From NCBI GenBank assembly GCA_011109175.1, contig RDEW01000002.1, positions 1,580,427 to 1,644,426 of the forward strand: a DNA stretch of 64,000 nucleotides. Reading direction: 5' to 3'. Position numbers and translations under genes: made by a program. Under the pieces are notes generated by a model. That model searched no databases, was not told where the DNA came from, and worked only from the letters and a program-made list of their open reading frames with translations. Positions 1 through 10,433 of this stretch are shown here, one piece after another. The DNA comes from Dicyema japonicum. Lineage: Eukaryota; Dicyemida; Rhombozoa; Dicyemidae. Within the stretch, counting starts at the first letter, position 1, and the number at the start of each line of letters is the position of its first letter.

Positions 1-1
1 C

Positions 2-147
2 CCATTTTCAGAACCTCCTCTGGAAACATAGTTTTCCACGTGCTGAATAAATTTTCAATTGGATTTGAGAATTGGGGAGTAAGGGGTAATGGAACATGGA
101 GATTGTCTGTATAATGGTGAATACAGGCATTATCAAAGATATCGGGT
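2..147 (-). pseudogene. IS630/Tc1-like transposase fragment
   Basis: The minus strand reads DNACIHH, then about 20 residues, then SNPIENLFSTWK. This matches the second catalytic Asp (DNA.IHH) and the third acidic residue (NPIEN.FS.WK) of the DDE transposase of the IS630-Tc1-mariner superfamily. Only this C-terminal catalytic part is visible and it runs off the left edge of the window. The same NPIEN motif recurs at 45.2 and 46.05 kb. Confidence 0.6.
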
Positions 148-1080
148 CTTCAATTCCCTTATCATAACAAAGACTTTATGAATTCCATAAAAATGAATCA
201 TTGATGCAATGACCGACATTAGTTATTGATTTAATTTCTGGTTCTGATAGCTCCTACAGAAATATACGTAAAAGATCCTGAAACATCTCTTTCTCATCTT
301 GGTCTTTATGACACTGAAAATCCGACCTCATCATGAGTTTAAGATGTTTGCTATCCAAAAATATATTACGCGTATCCCAATGTTAATGCGTAGAAAGTTG
401 CGCTATTGATCGAGAAAGTGACGTTAATGGTGGGGAAACCCTATATGATCGAGGGACTCAGAGAAAAACTGTGTGCTGTCAGCCAATAAGGAAAGACTAT
501 ATTTATTCTGTGAGAAATGTACTGTGCGGAGTAATCCAACTAAGTGATCGAATCCTTATTAAAATACGAGACTTCTGATAGCTGGGTTAAGTATGTCTGC
601 TACGAAACACGTCATAATAACGAATCCAAGGAAGGAACCCAAGGGTGAACGCATCCAAAAAATATCTGGAAAATGTTGACTGCAATCAGTAGATAGTAAA
701 GTTAACTCAATCAGTTTACAACATCATAGTGCAGTGAATATTGTCAATAGAGATGAGTTAAAAAAATTATTGGTAAGGTTATGGTTGATGTGCCCCTTGG
801 TGAGTGAGAGTAGACACCCTAGCTTACTCATTTAAAGGATGTTAAAGTTATTGCACGTTTCTACAGGTGAACCAGCAGAATGATCATTACCGAGACGATA
901 AAACTATGTGATAGTTTGTTAGTGAGCTAGGCACAGACAAGTAAAGCGTGCTTAGTGTTTGTATGAAAATGGCTGCTCTCTGAGTGTTTTTGATATTTAC
1001 TGTGTATATTAGTCAACTGTGTTGGTGTCACCTATCTATTGTTGCTTGAGTGGGCTAAGTAATGTTAAACGCCTGATCCC
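148..1080. other. No recognisable gene
   Basis: No long open reading frame, known motif or short-intron gene could be made out. The end, at about 1070-1115, is pyrimidine-rich and repetitive (ttctatcctatcctgttcta) and leads into the LINE that follows. Confidence 0.4.
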
Positions 1081-1131
1081 CTTCTATCCTATCCTGTTCT
1101 ATCCCTTTTTTCTATATTTCTTTGTTCTACT

Positions 1132-2040
1132 ATGGATAATTCGCCCGATGCTATCAGTAGTGGCGGAATTGACGGTTTACGGCCTGGACGTGTAAAAGAT
1201 CTCCTGAAACACTGCCGAGGAGTAACGAAACTTAATCGGATCTATTACAAACTTGGTCAACAGACTAATCAGTGGTGCCATCGACTCTTTCGTGAAGAAC
1301 CATTTCTTCACTCCTCTTTTACACACATTTGAAAAACCGAACGGTAGTATTCGTCCAATTGCCTGGAAATTTCTTCAGATATTTAGTATCAAAGATTTCA
1401 AGGTAACTCCTATGTAACTGTATGAGTGAGGAGATGTCTCCCACCCAGATGGGCGTTGGTGTCCCTCATGGATTTGAGGCCATCATCATTCAACACGTTT
1501 GTTTGCCTTCTCCTGTAATCCCAGAGAGCGCAAACTAATTGTGAAGCTAGATATCTCCAATGCATTCAACTCCCTCAGGCGTGATCGCATGCTGGAGTTC
1601 TGCGTTCTGAAAGCAAAATTTATGAATCTTTCTTACGGATTTGAGAGTTTGCTTGTCTTCGGTGATCATATTGTTGACTTTTCGTATAGTGTTCAAAAAG
1701 GTGATCTTCTTAAACTTTTCCATTTCTCCATTACTATTGACCACGTTAATCAGAAGATTTTGGCCCCTCTTAATATTTGGTTCCTTGACGAAAAAATGAT
1801 TGTTGGGGATACCTCGATTATCGACGCTTTGGAAATCGCTATTTCTGCTCTGTTTGACCTCGGCCTGGAAGTCAATATGCTGAAGACAGAGATCATAAAT
1901 GTTTGCTTTCCGCCGGACGAGTTTTCATTGTCCAATCCCACCTTGAGACCCTGTTCCCTGATGCGAGGATAATTGAGACTTCTGTTACGGTTCTCCTCTG
2001 TTGTCTTATATCTATAAGGAAAAGTCGACTCGTTCTGCCT
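1132..2040 (+). pseudogene. Decayed LINE reverse transcriptase (PD-(D/E)XK-type element)
   Basis: Pieces of a reverse transcriptase occur in the right order but in different frames: SSGGIDGLRPG at 1150, NGSIRPIA at 1340, VGVPHGFEAII at 1450, then LIVKLDISNAFNSLRRDRML at about 1540, VQKGDLLKLFHF at 1690 and IWFLDEK in place of the usual DD-containing active-site block. The order and spacing match a widespread animal LINE type whose C-terminus is restriction-endonuclease-like. That C-terminus follows at 2808. The catalytic aspartates are partly lost and several frame changes are present, so the copy is dead. Confidence 0.75.
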
Positions 2041-2051
2041 CATGACGGAAA

Positions 2052-2134
2052 GACTTAAAGCTCTTAAGCATATACTGCTTTCTTAATGAAAAATAACCTT
2101 TAAGAAAGCAGTATATGCTTAAGAGCTTTAAGTC
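2052..2134. repeat. Perfect 35 bp inverted repeat with 13 bp loop
   Basis: Positions 2052-2086 and 2100-2134 are exact reverse complements, separated by 13 bases (2087-2099). The outer sequence catactgctttcttaatga and the loop are then repeated directly at 2135-2165. It lies inside the decayed LINE. Confidence 0.9.
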
Positions 2135-2807
2135 ATACTGCTTTCTTAATGAAAAATAACCTTTTTGTTCTCAAGTTGAGAAGGAGCTCTGGGAGATTTC
2201 CTCGTCACACCATGTTAAACTCGACGTTCATGAGAGCAATCGAAGACACCTGAATCATGCTCAGATGCTAAGAGACACTTGTAATTGCAGCGGTCGATGG
2301 TCATTATCAGGAGCTGTGAAAACCATATCTGTTCCCGAGGGCTCAAGTCATGCCGCAGTCATATTTTTAAGTCATATTTATCACGATTTTTTACCAATTT
2401 AGAGTTTCATGAGCGATTGCGACGAAGAACGATTCTTTTTGTCACGAACCAATTCTTAGTCCTAAATATTTTTTCAATTTCCTCTGTTCAGTAGAGTCTT
2501 GATTTAAAAAAGTCAGAATGAGCTGTCAATACTCGAAGGGTTGATATTTTGAAAAAGATAAATCGAGTATTTTTATATTTAGGGTCTTTTAAGGGGGACG
2601 AGAATTTGGAGACATTAGGCGCACTAGAAATATAGTACACCATACCTGCGTTACTAAAGAAGTCTTATTTATTTAGATCCCCATCTAGAAAGATAGATAG
2701 TCAACAGTCAAGTGATCTCAGTTTCCACAATTAACAGCACCATCATACGTATGCGGTCCTCCATTGTATCCACCACTACCCCGATCTCCTCTCGCACTTG
2801 AAATCGA

Positions 2808-3330
2808 TTGAAAAGAAAACTGAGACCCCGTCATGCTGGCATGAACAACATTGTTATGCGAGCTCTTGAAGCGGCAGGCTTCCCGGCAGTACTGGAGCCT
2901 GTGGGATTGGACCGCGGAGATGGGAAAAGACCGGATGGGTTAACTATCTTTCTGTTCACTGAGGGAAAATCGCTCGTATGGAACTGCACTGTTGTTGATT
3001 CTTTCTCGAACTCAATGATACTCAGCTCGACGCAGTCTGCTGAATCGGCATCCGATCTGGCCGAGAAAATCAAAATTAAAAAATATGGCGAAATTGGAGA
3101 CCGCTACCGTTTTGTACCGGTAGCATCGAGACGTCTGATGCGGCCGGAAGTTCTACAGCCTCTTTACTAAAGGAAATCTGAGGGAAATTGGCCCACCGCA
3201 AGAAAGACGTGCGGGAAGCGGTCTGGCTGAGGCAACGAATTGGGATCGCAGTTGTCGCGGAAACGCTTACTGTTTCCGGAGATAAAAAGATAAAATTAAG
3301 GAAAAAGAAACAACCAAACGAAGTGGCAAC
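2808..3330 (+). pseudogene. LINE C-terminal endonuclease-like domain, broken
   Basis: The reading frame contains LRPRHAGMNN, KRPDGLTIFLF, KSLVWNCTVVDSFS and YGEIGDRYRFVPVA. This is the conserved C-terminal region (RPDG followed by a charged strand and D.T) found after the reverse transcriptase in many animal LINEs, and it resembles a PD-(D/E)XK nuclease. A frame change at about 3125 leads to ETSDAAGSSTASLLKEI, then a stop, then EAVWLRQRIGIAVVAET, which is the usual end of the protein (RQRI.IA...GN). It belongs with the reverse transcriptase at 1132-2040, although 2050-2800 between them holds only weak coding traces. One frameshift and one stop make it a pseudogene. Confidence 0.75.
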
Positions 3331-3370
3331 TACACGCCGAGTAATGTACTATTTTATTAAAAAAATTTAG

Positions 3371-4480
3371 GTTTCCCATTTTGTAAAAACATTTTCAATA
3401 TCAAAAATGGGAAATCAAAGAATAAAAATCCTTTTATTTTTAGACGCGTATCTCCCCACAATATATTCTATTGTCGAACATCAAATTATTTTTTCTTCTA
3501 AAATACGACTGCTTTAATACATCCCCTTGATACGGGTGTCATAAAAGCAATTTTACGCTTACTTTCAAGGAAGATGAGATACTTTTTAGAGTTTGCAGAA
3601 TGTGAATCTAAGAAAGTTATTTAGTGATTGGAATCGTTTGGGAAAATATCAGGGAAATTTTAGTTTTTACGACACAACAATTTATGAAGTAAATAATGAT
3701 TCATCAGAATATTGATTTATAGAAGTCGTCTATCATATCGCCTCATATTATTATTTAGAAAAAAAACTATCCGACAAATAAAAAGCAGTTGAAAAACAGA
3801 AGAAAAATTACTGACTGCTTTAGGCATAAAAAACTGCACTTTTAGGCAGAAGCATATTAGCTATAGCTCCGCTCAGAGGACACACAATTTATTTAAGTAA
3901 AGAACAGTTAGGATAATTAATCGTAAAGGGAGAACGAGGAATCTTCACTTTTTTTAGTTGCGTGTATGTTTTTTATAAACGATCCGGTTCCGTTCACTTA
4001 TAAATGCGTCACTCGTCAAGCCAAAGCATCGTAGATGCGTGGAACCGTCAAGCGAAACCTACAGCAGCGGGATTCGGACGGGCCTTTTGCCTCTTGCCCG
4101 GAATTCGTTAAACGGTAGTGACCATATACCACAATTATCAATAATAATTTGGTTTTTTAATAAACAAAAATTTTTATTTATCGTGCTTTTTGGGGTAATT
4201 TTTAAAATTGGCCATACTTTGTAAAGAAATCAATCTTTTTTAAATTAATGCACAACGAGTGTCCTTAGAATTTATTTTAATTCTAAAAACTAGTCTTACT
4301 GGGAACTTCAGTCTTTAACTTTAAAGAGATTTCATCTCAAATTATTAGTATCTCTCTCTTTGCCTGGCCTGTTACAATGGTCGCTTTTATTAAATTGAAG
4401 AAGATCAAGGATTAATGTATAAAATTTTCTGTGGATAATATTGGATTCAATTTCATGGCTCAAAAAGTTACAAAAATGAA
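3371..4480. other. No gene; one LINE endonuclease scrap
   Basis: Mostly AT-rich sequence without recognisable coding. A short stretch at 4100-4135 encodes NGSDHIPQ, the C-terminal SDH motif of the apurinic-type endonuclease of the Jockey-like LINE family seen at 6180 and 48.77 kb. A small hairpin (tttcccattttg with caaaaatgggaaa) lies at 3371-3415. Confidence 0.45.
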
Positions 4481-4489
4481 AAGCAAATC

Positions 4490-7440
4490 AGCCAGAGTCG
4501 GCTTACACAACTCTTCTTGTCCTCCGGGAACTAAAACGGTCAATTCTTTTCAGTAGAGAACAAGACGCCGTGCAAAGTTAAAAAATCTGAAATAGCTAAT
4601 GAACCAATCAAGAACACGTAACTGAGAGCGGATCCCATTATAGAAGCTTACGGATTCAACCAATTCCATTATGAAGTACTCAGCCTGTTTTGTACGGATT
4701 TTAATCACTTCAACTCAAGCGCATTAGAAATCGCCAATATAAAGTATCTTCACGATGAATCAGGATCTATGCGGATGAGCCACAAAAGCTCTGGTATCTT
4801 CCGTCATGAATTCTACAAGGGGTCTGATAAGATGCTCCTTTATAGAGGTTGTCGACAATGCTTGTACCCTTTGGACCGGAACAAATACCGGTTAAGAGAA
4901 ATTAATTTCGAGGTCCAGAAATTTTAATGAAAAACTAACCCATTTGGGTGGAGGACGACGACCTCCTGGATTACATCCAAAAGATAGACTCATCCACTAC
5001 AAAGGTCTCGCGAATGTTCAGAAAAGGACAGACCTTGCCAATGGCCAAAGTGTCAGTCGGACACAAGGCGGAAACCACCTCGATAATCCGCTGTTTTCAT
5101 TTTCATTGGAAGGAACATGGTCACATGCAAATGGATGCGGAGAGGACCTGATTTGTTGTAACTGCAACAAATCGGACACTTTGCATAAATGCAAGGATGG
5201 AAGAAGTATTTCCGCTGTGTGGGAAACATATCTCTGGGTGCAAGATGGATCATGGATCGAAAACAAACTGTGTCAACTAGGATCTTCCAATAACGGGGGT
5301 AGATATGGAGGATGTCTCATGCTAGTAGACGCTAGACAAAAACTTGATACTCGCAACAATAAAACGGATGCAAGACAGATGGAAAAGACCAAAGGTGGAT
5401 GCAACATGGAAGCACTGCCGAGAATAAAAATGGTCCCAGAATCGAAGGAACCAGCTGAGAAAAGTAGAAGAGTAATCGGCCCCCGCGTAATGAATCGGTT
5501 TGGCAGACCCGAAGTAACATGCCTGAAAAAATCATTGAGAAATTAGAAGATATAATTAAAAGATTAAAGAAGCTCAGTGCAATCCTTGGAGTGGATTTAA
5601 AGAAGATATTGAACCTCGAACGGAGAGTCCAGGCCAGCTGAAAAAACAATTGAGAAGAGGTCTGAAGATAGTGTTGGTGAATGGCTGATCCCTATGGAAA
5701 AGGCATCGTGTACAACACTACTTATGACAACCACCAAGATTGACGTCACTGGTGGTCAACGAAACCAAGATAAAAAAGACAATACTACTACAACGGAGGG
5801 ATACCACTTGGTAGAAATACCATGGGAAGAACTCCCTCTTCTACAGTGATGTCTTACAAGTACGGAACCCTAACATCGCCTTGGCCACGCAGTGAGAATT
5901 CGTGTCTATCGAAATCCGTTGCTGCGAATCGTAGATTAGTGTCGAGGGCAGAAACAGAGATCCACGAATTTTTTGAAAGAAACGCAATGTCTATTCTGGT
6001 GGGCGACCTAAATGTCAAGAACGTGAGTTATGGATGCTATAAAATTAATGTTGACGGCGACGCTTAAAATCTTGTCTGAGAAAGCAGGCCTTGAGGTCCT
6101 GACATCAGATGAGGCAAACCATTTCTCTTACCATGTATCAGCGCAACTGTACATTTATGTGGAGGACCAAGAACTATGTGGGATATCGGTAGTGACCATA
6201 TACCACAAGAACTGGTCTTAAACCTTGTCCCGGATATCATCTAAGATTTCTTTATAAATATGAAATATCACACGTGGACTGAAAACACTATCGGTGATAC
6301 TAAGGAACCTTCAAGGATGGAAGGAACCTATGACAAGAAATAAAATTGAAGAAATGAGCCGAGATCTAACAAACCTGATAGTCACATACTTACTATATGC
6401 TAGATATAGAAATTGCTTGAGAATGAAGTTAAGACGGTGTGTGGATGACGCTTACAGAACGACTTAGATTAAAAAAAGAGCCTTTGAAGAAAGATGGAAA
6501 TGGCTATGGAGCACAAGTGGAGGGACGAGGCAACAAAATTGGACGCTAAAGATCCTATTTTCTGGAAAGTTTACAAGAGACTTACAGGCCACAAGATCGA
6601 CGCAGAAAGATCTTCTTGGATAATCCTGATTGGGTACGTATTCGTGGAAGAAGCCCCGGAATTCTTTAAAGACCAACTGGATAGAATTCAGAAAATCAAT
6701 CCATTGTTATTAATCCCACGTGATCAGATGGATGCGTCATTATAAATCTGCAAATGCTCACTGAACGACCTCAGAGAAGTCGAAGAGAAAATCGCCCTTG
6801 AGAAGATCAAGACAGTATTTAAAGCATGTAAGGCCAATGCTCCGGGCTTCGACCTCGTCAGCATGAAAATGTTCAAAAAAGGACCGGAGTCCTTGCAAAA
6901 CTGAACGTAGTGTGCAAGATATATCCAAGGCCTTCGATAGTGTGTGAGACGAAGTCCTCCTATCAAGGTTGGTGTCTAGGATATTCCAAGATACCTATTC
7001 GTATGGCTAAAGAATTTATAACCGACGGATATCTCAAGTACGTATTGGAGGATACGCATCCAAAGATATTTCACTCGCGAGTGGGCTCTGTCCAAAGCCC
7101 ATTACTATTCAACATATTCATGTCCGACTTCCCGATCCATTGGATCCGAATTCAAAACTACTAATATATGCGGATGATATCTTTATAATGGACATGTCTG
7201 GCAAGTCACCTTATCAGAGAGGAGGCTCAAGAAATACATTAATTACTTCCGAGACTGGTGTGATTGGTGAGGAATGGGCGAGAGACTTGAGCAAGAAACT
7301 ACAAGACTACTTAATCATGGAGGAGGATGAGATCCCTGTCCCAATGACACGGATAATAGAATTCAGGATTTCGCGGCTTCCGTAAAAAACGCTTGCAAAT
7401 TGAAGAGATGGGGTACGTAAGAAATTTCCAGGCCGTAAAG
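4490..7440 (+). pseudogene. Decayed Jockey-like LINE, second copy
   Basis: This region parallels the better copy at 46.8-51.0 kb throughout. It has the gag start (tcttgtcctccgggaa at 4516), a gag segment (EDDDLLDYIQ at about 4950), endonuclease (MSILVGDLNVKN at 5988, GSDHIPQ at 6180), linker (FWKVYKR at 6560) and reverse transcriptase (SIVCETKS, LLIYADDIFIMD at 7145-7190 with the YADD active site). It is broken by many frameshifts and deletions: about 600 bp of the reverse transcriptase is missing near 6900. No intact open reading frame longer than 200 codons remains. Confidence 0.8.
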
Positions 7441-7529
7441 GCAGGACTATGATGAAAACCCCTATAGCTAACTCCTAGTTACACTTTGGTCAATTATGGT
7501 TGTTGTAGTTGAGTATATCTGATATGAAT

Positions 7530-7955
7530 CTATTCTTACCCAAAAGATCGTCAGTCACTCAAAAATCCAGAAGGACGAAAACTAAATTTGTAAAAACATT
7601 CCTTGGATGCTACAAAGACTGTTTCTAATCAATGTAAGTCACCTTTATACGCAATACATTCGCCCGACAATTAGCTACTGCTGTGCGGCATGAGGCACAA
7701 ACCTATCCTATACAAACCTAAAGAAAATCAATGTCTTCCAATAAACAGTCACGGGTGCCCTACAAAGGTTCTTCAACTCCCCACTAATGCCAACTCCGTT
7801 CGAGGAACTTGTGAAAAGAACGAGAGCCCAATTGAAATTTCCAAAATTCCGAAGTGTCTCATTCATATAGAGAGTGCGTCGGTTTTCGGTAGGAACATCG
7901 AAAAGATGAGACATCTGTTTAAGGAAGCCGAGATCACCTGACGGCCTAATTCCAT
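7530..7955 (+). pseudogene. 3' end of another LINE
   Basis: Across frames the sequence encodes LYTQYIRPTISYCCAAWG at about 7640 and TPFEELVKRTRAQLKF at about 7790. The first block is typical of the region just after the reverse transcriptase thumb in CR1/Jockey-type LINEs (LY..YIRP...Y....W). Frame changes are present. It directly precedes the Tigger element. Confidence 0.6.
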
Positions 7956-8112
7956 TTAATTTTTCCGGTGATTCTTGGTTTTAAATAAATATACAGTAAA
8001 CTCTCTCAAATTTGCCATTTTGGTTCCAGCGAAATTGTGGCAAATTTGAGAATTGGCAGATTTCAGAATAAAATTTTATTTGAATTTTTAATTAATTTAT
8101 TAAAGGATAATT

Positions 8113-8396
8113 TTTTTTTAACTTTATTAATATTTTAAAATGAATAAAAATTAAATTAAGGCATCTGAATGGAGGAGTATCTTTTTGTTCCATTCACGGT
8201 GGAAACGTCAGGAATCCTTGGCCCCCAAGCAGATGAGTTGGTTCGTAAGATCGGCTCCATGATTCAAGCTGTGACCAAGGATCCGCGAGAGAATGGTTGG
8301 TTCCGAGAACGTATCTCGTTGGCTATTGTTAGGGGAAATAGCATGGCCATTCAGATGCCTTAATTTAATTTTTTCATTTTAAAATATTAATAAAGT
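8113..8396. mobile_element. Fold-back insertion carrying a LINE C-terminal scrap
   Basis: Near-perfect inverted repeats of about 51 bp (8120-8171 and 8346-8396, starting aactttattaatattttaaa and reaching aaggcatctgaatgg) enclose 175 bp. The whole unit is flanked by a 12 bp direct repeat, taaaggataatt, at 8101-8112 and 8397-8408, which I read as the target-site duplication. The enclosed DNA codes for the end of a LINE protein. It is inserted inside the Tigger transposon. Confidence 0.7.
8169..8363 (+). pseudogene. LINE protein C-terminal fragment inside fold-back element
   Basis: An uninterrupted 64-codon frame contains LFVPFTVETSGILGPQADEL and WFRERISLAIVRGNSMAI. This is the terminal segment of the LINE type seen at 2808-3330 (VPVA.ETS and RQRIGIA). 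No reverse transcriptase is attached. The fragment sits exactly between the arms of the inverted repeat, so it was probably captured or inserted as a short 3' piece. Confidence 0.7.
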
Positions 8397-8510
8397 TAAA
8401 GGATAATTAAACTTTTTAAATTAATAAATTTTATTTTTAGGGAAAACAATATTTTTAACAAAGGAAACAAAAATTAATTAAATTTTATTAAAATAATACT
8501 CAATTCCTTA

Positions 8511-9345
8511 TTACTTCTTATTAGAATTTGTAATATTTTCTTTATATCTTCTTATATAAGTAATGAATTCTGCATCATTGTCATTTTCAATGTTTTCTAG
8601 AAAATAATTTTCAATCTCTCTTAATTTCTTGAAACATCGGGGCATTTTTGGTTTCCCGATCAATAGTGGCTTTAACTTATGTGTCCTTGACATATTGGCG
8701 CAAAGCATGACTGAAACTCTATCCTTGAAATTTTTATATCCGTCGAAAGGTGATTTGCAAATACTCCGAGAAGGAATCAATTTATAAAATATTCCTGTCT
8801 CATCCAAATTGTAAATTTTTTCCGACGAGTAACTCTGAAACTTGCTCAAATTCTTTTAAAAATTGATCAATATCCACATGTTTTTCAGTGCGCATTTCTC
8901 CGTGTAATTTACGCATTCGAAATCCATGTTTTTTTTAAATTTGTCCAAAAACCCGTATGAATTTTTAAAATTAGTTAACGAAAGTTCTTTAGCGAAAAAT
9001 TCTGCCTTATGTAATATTAGAGAATCGTTCAATAAAGCACCTTAAATGTTAGAGTAAATAGTGTACCTTTTGATTCCATTGTATCCATCCAATCCACTAG
9101 ATTTTTATCAAGCTCCGGGTATTTTAATTTTTACAAGTTTTTAGCTTAGGATTTCTGTTCTTGAACTGAAATAAAAGAGATTCTGCATTCTTTAATATTG
9201 CATTGACTGTTCTTCTTGAGATTCTCATTTTAAAAATAGAAGAAAATCTGTTGCATATCGTCTGACATGAAGCTGATTTATTGGTCTCTTTATACCGCAA
9301 TATATCCACTTTTTGAGCAATTGAAAGTCTGGTGTTGCCTCCAAC
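8511..9345 (-). pseudogene. Tigger transposase, broken
   Basis: Reading the minus strand, the N-terminal part (9345-9124) has DILRYKETNKSASCQTIC and RISRRTVNAILKN, a CENP-B/psq-type helix-turn-helix. The catalytic part (8849-8511) has KIYNLDETGIFYKL with the first catalytic Asp, then RVSVMLCANMSRTHKLKPLL and GKPKMPRCFKKL, all diagnostic of the Tigger/jerky DDE domain. The two blocks are separated by frameshifts and stops, and the remaining catalytic residues are not found in frame. Confidence 0.85.
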
Positions 9346-9939
9346 AGAACATTCTTACCCATGCTTGCTTTAAATTATTTAAATTTTTTAAATTATTTTA
9401 AAAAATAAAAATAATTTTTAAAAATGTTGGCAAATTTCAGAATTGGAAAATATCATTGAAAAATAGAAAAAAATCGATAAAAAATGGCAAATTTCAGAAT
9501 TGGCAAATTTAAGAGTGGCATATTTGAGAGTTTACTGTAACATTTATAAAATATAGTGGATAAAGTTATAGCATTATAGCACTTAAATTTCCCTACTTAT
9601 AATGATGATTGACCGCAATGAAACCTATTTTGTCGAATACTTTCCCAACAGTATAAGTATTGAACAACAGCCACATTATCTTCTTTCGATTTGGTAAGTG
9701 TTGCTATCGTACGATCAGAAATTTTCATAAGAAAACATTTTTTGGTTTCTCTGCAATTCCTCCAAATAACCATTGCTTGGATGTTATTATTTCCGCCTAT
9801 TTAATAGAATCTTCATTATTATGGTTTTGATCAATAGTTTTGGTAAACTTTTTGTTCTATTGTTTTAATAATGGACATTTTTATTTTTTATATTATTTAC
9901 TTCAAAAATATGAACTAGCATATTACCGATAAATCATTC

Positions 9940-10130
9940 GGGGTTTGAAGATCGCTTTCGTTTTGCACCAAACGTTTTTTAAACCTCTGGAGCGATTGAG
10001 GTATTGGGTAAAAGTGCAGTCAGCGAAATCGGAATGTGATCACTTGCGAACGGAGATGGCTTCCACAGGATCTGAGAATAACCATTGAACAATACCCGTT
10101 GTCCCAGTTGGAGTATGGTTTGTTACTAAT
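9940..10130 (-). pseudogene. LINE endonuclease fragment
   Basis: The minus strand encodes SPFASDHIPISLTALLP followed by a frame break. SDH(I/L)P(I/V) is the conserved C-terminal motif of the apurinic/apyrimidinic-type endonuclease domain of non-LTR retrotransposons. The surrounding 9540-10340 holds no other recognisable coding. Confidence 0.5.
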
Positions 10131-10433
10131 ATCCTTTTTTTGTCTTCAAATCAACTTCAATTTCAAAAGCAATTAATAGAAATATTTAATTTCAAAGCAA
10201 TTAATAGAAATATTTGTTTTACACAATAAAACAAATTTTATGTATTAAATAACCGCCTCATTAAGATTTCTATAAATTGGGAATTACATACACAAGTCAA
10301 TGTTTGGTCTTTCGGCATTAATCAGTAGAATTAATGATTTAATTTAGTTCTTGTGCTGACGAATGAATGCTATGGAAAAGTGTATTATTATGAATCTTAT
10401 ATAATTACAATGGTCATTCATACCATTTTTCAG

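Larger units (their letters stand above)
7994..9537 (-). mobile_element. Tigger/pogo-type DNA transposon
   Basis: The two ends are inverted repeats: 7994 cagtaaactctctcaaattt, and the reverse complement of 9517-9537 gives cagtaaactctcaaatatgcc. TA dinucleotides flank both sides (7992-7993 and 9538-9539), as expected for Tc1/mariner/pogo insertion. Subterminal copies of aaatttgccaattctgaaat occur near both ends. The interior carries a broken transposase on the minus strand, plus a later fold-back insertion at 8113-8396. Length is 1544 bp including that insertion. Confidence 0.88.
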
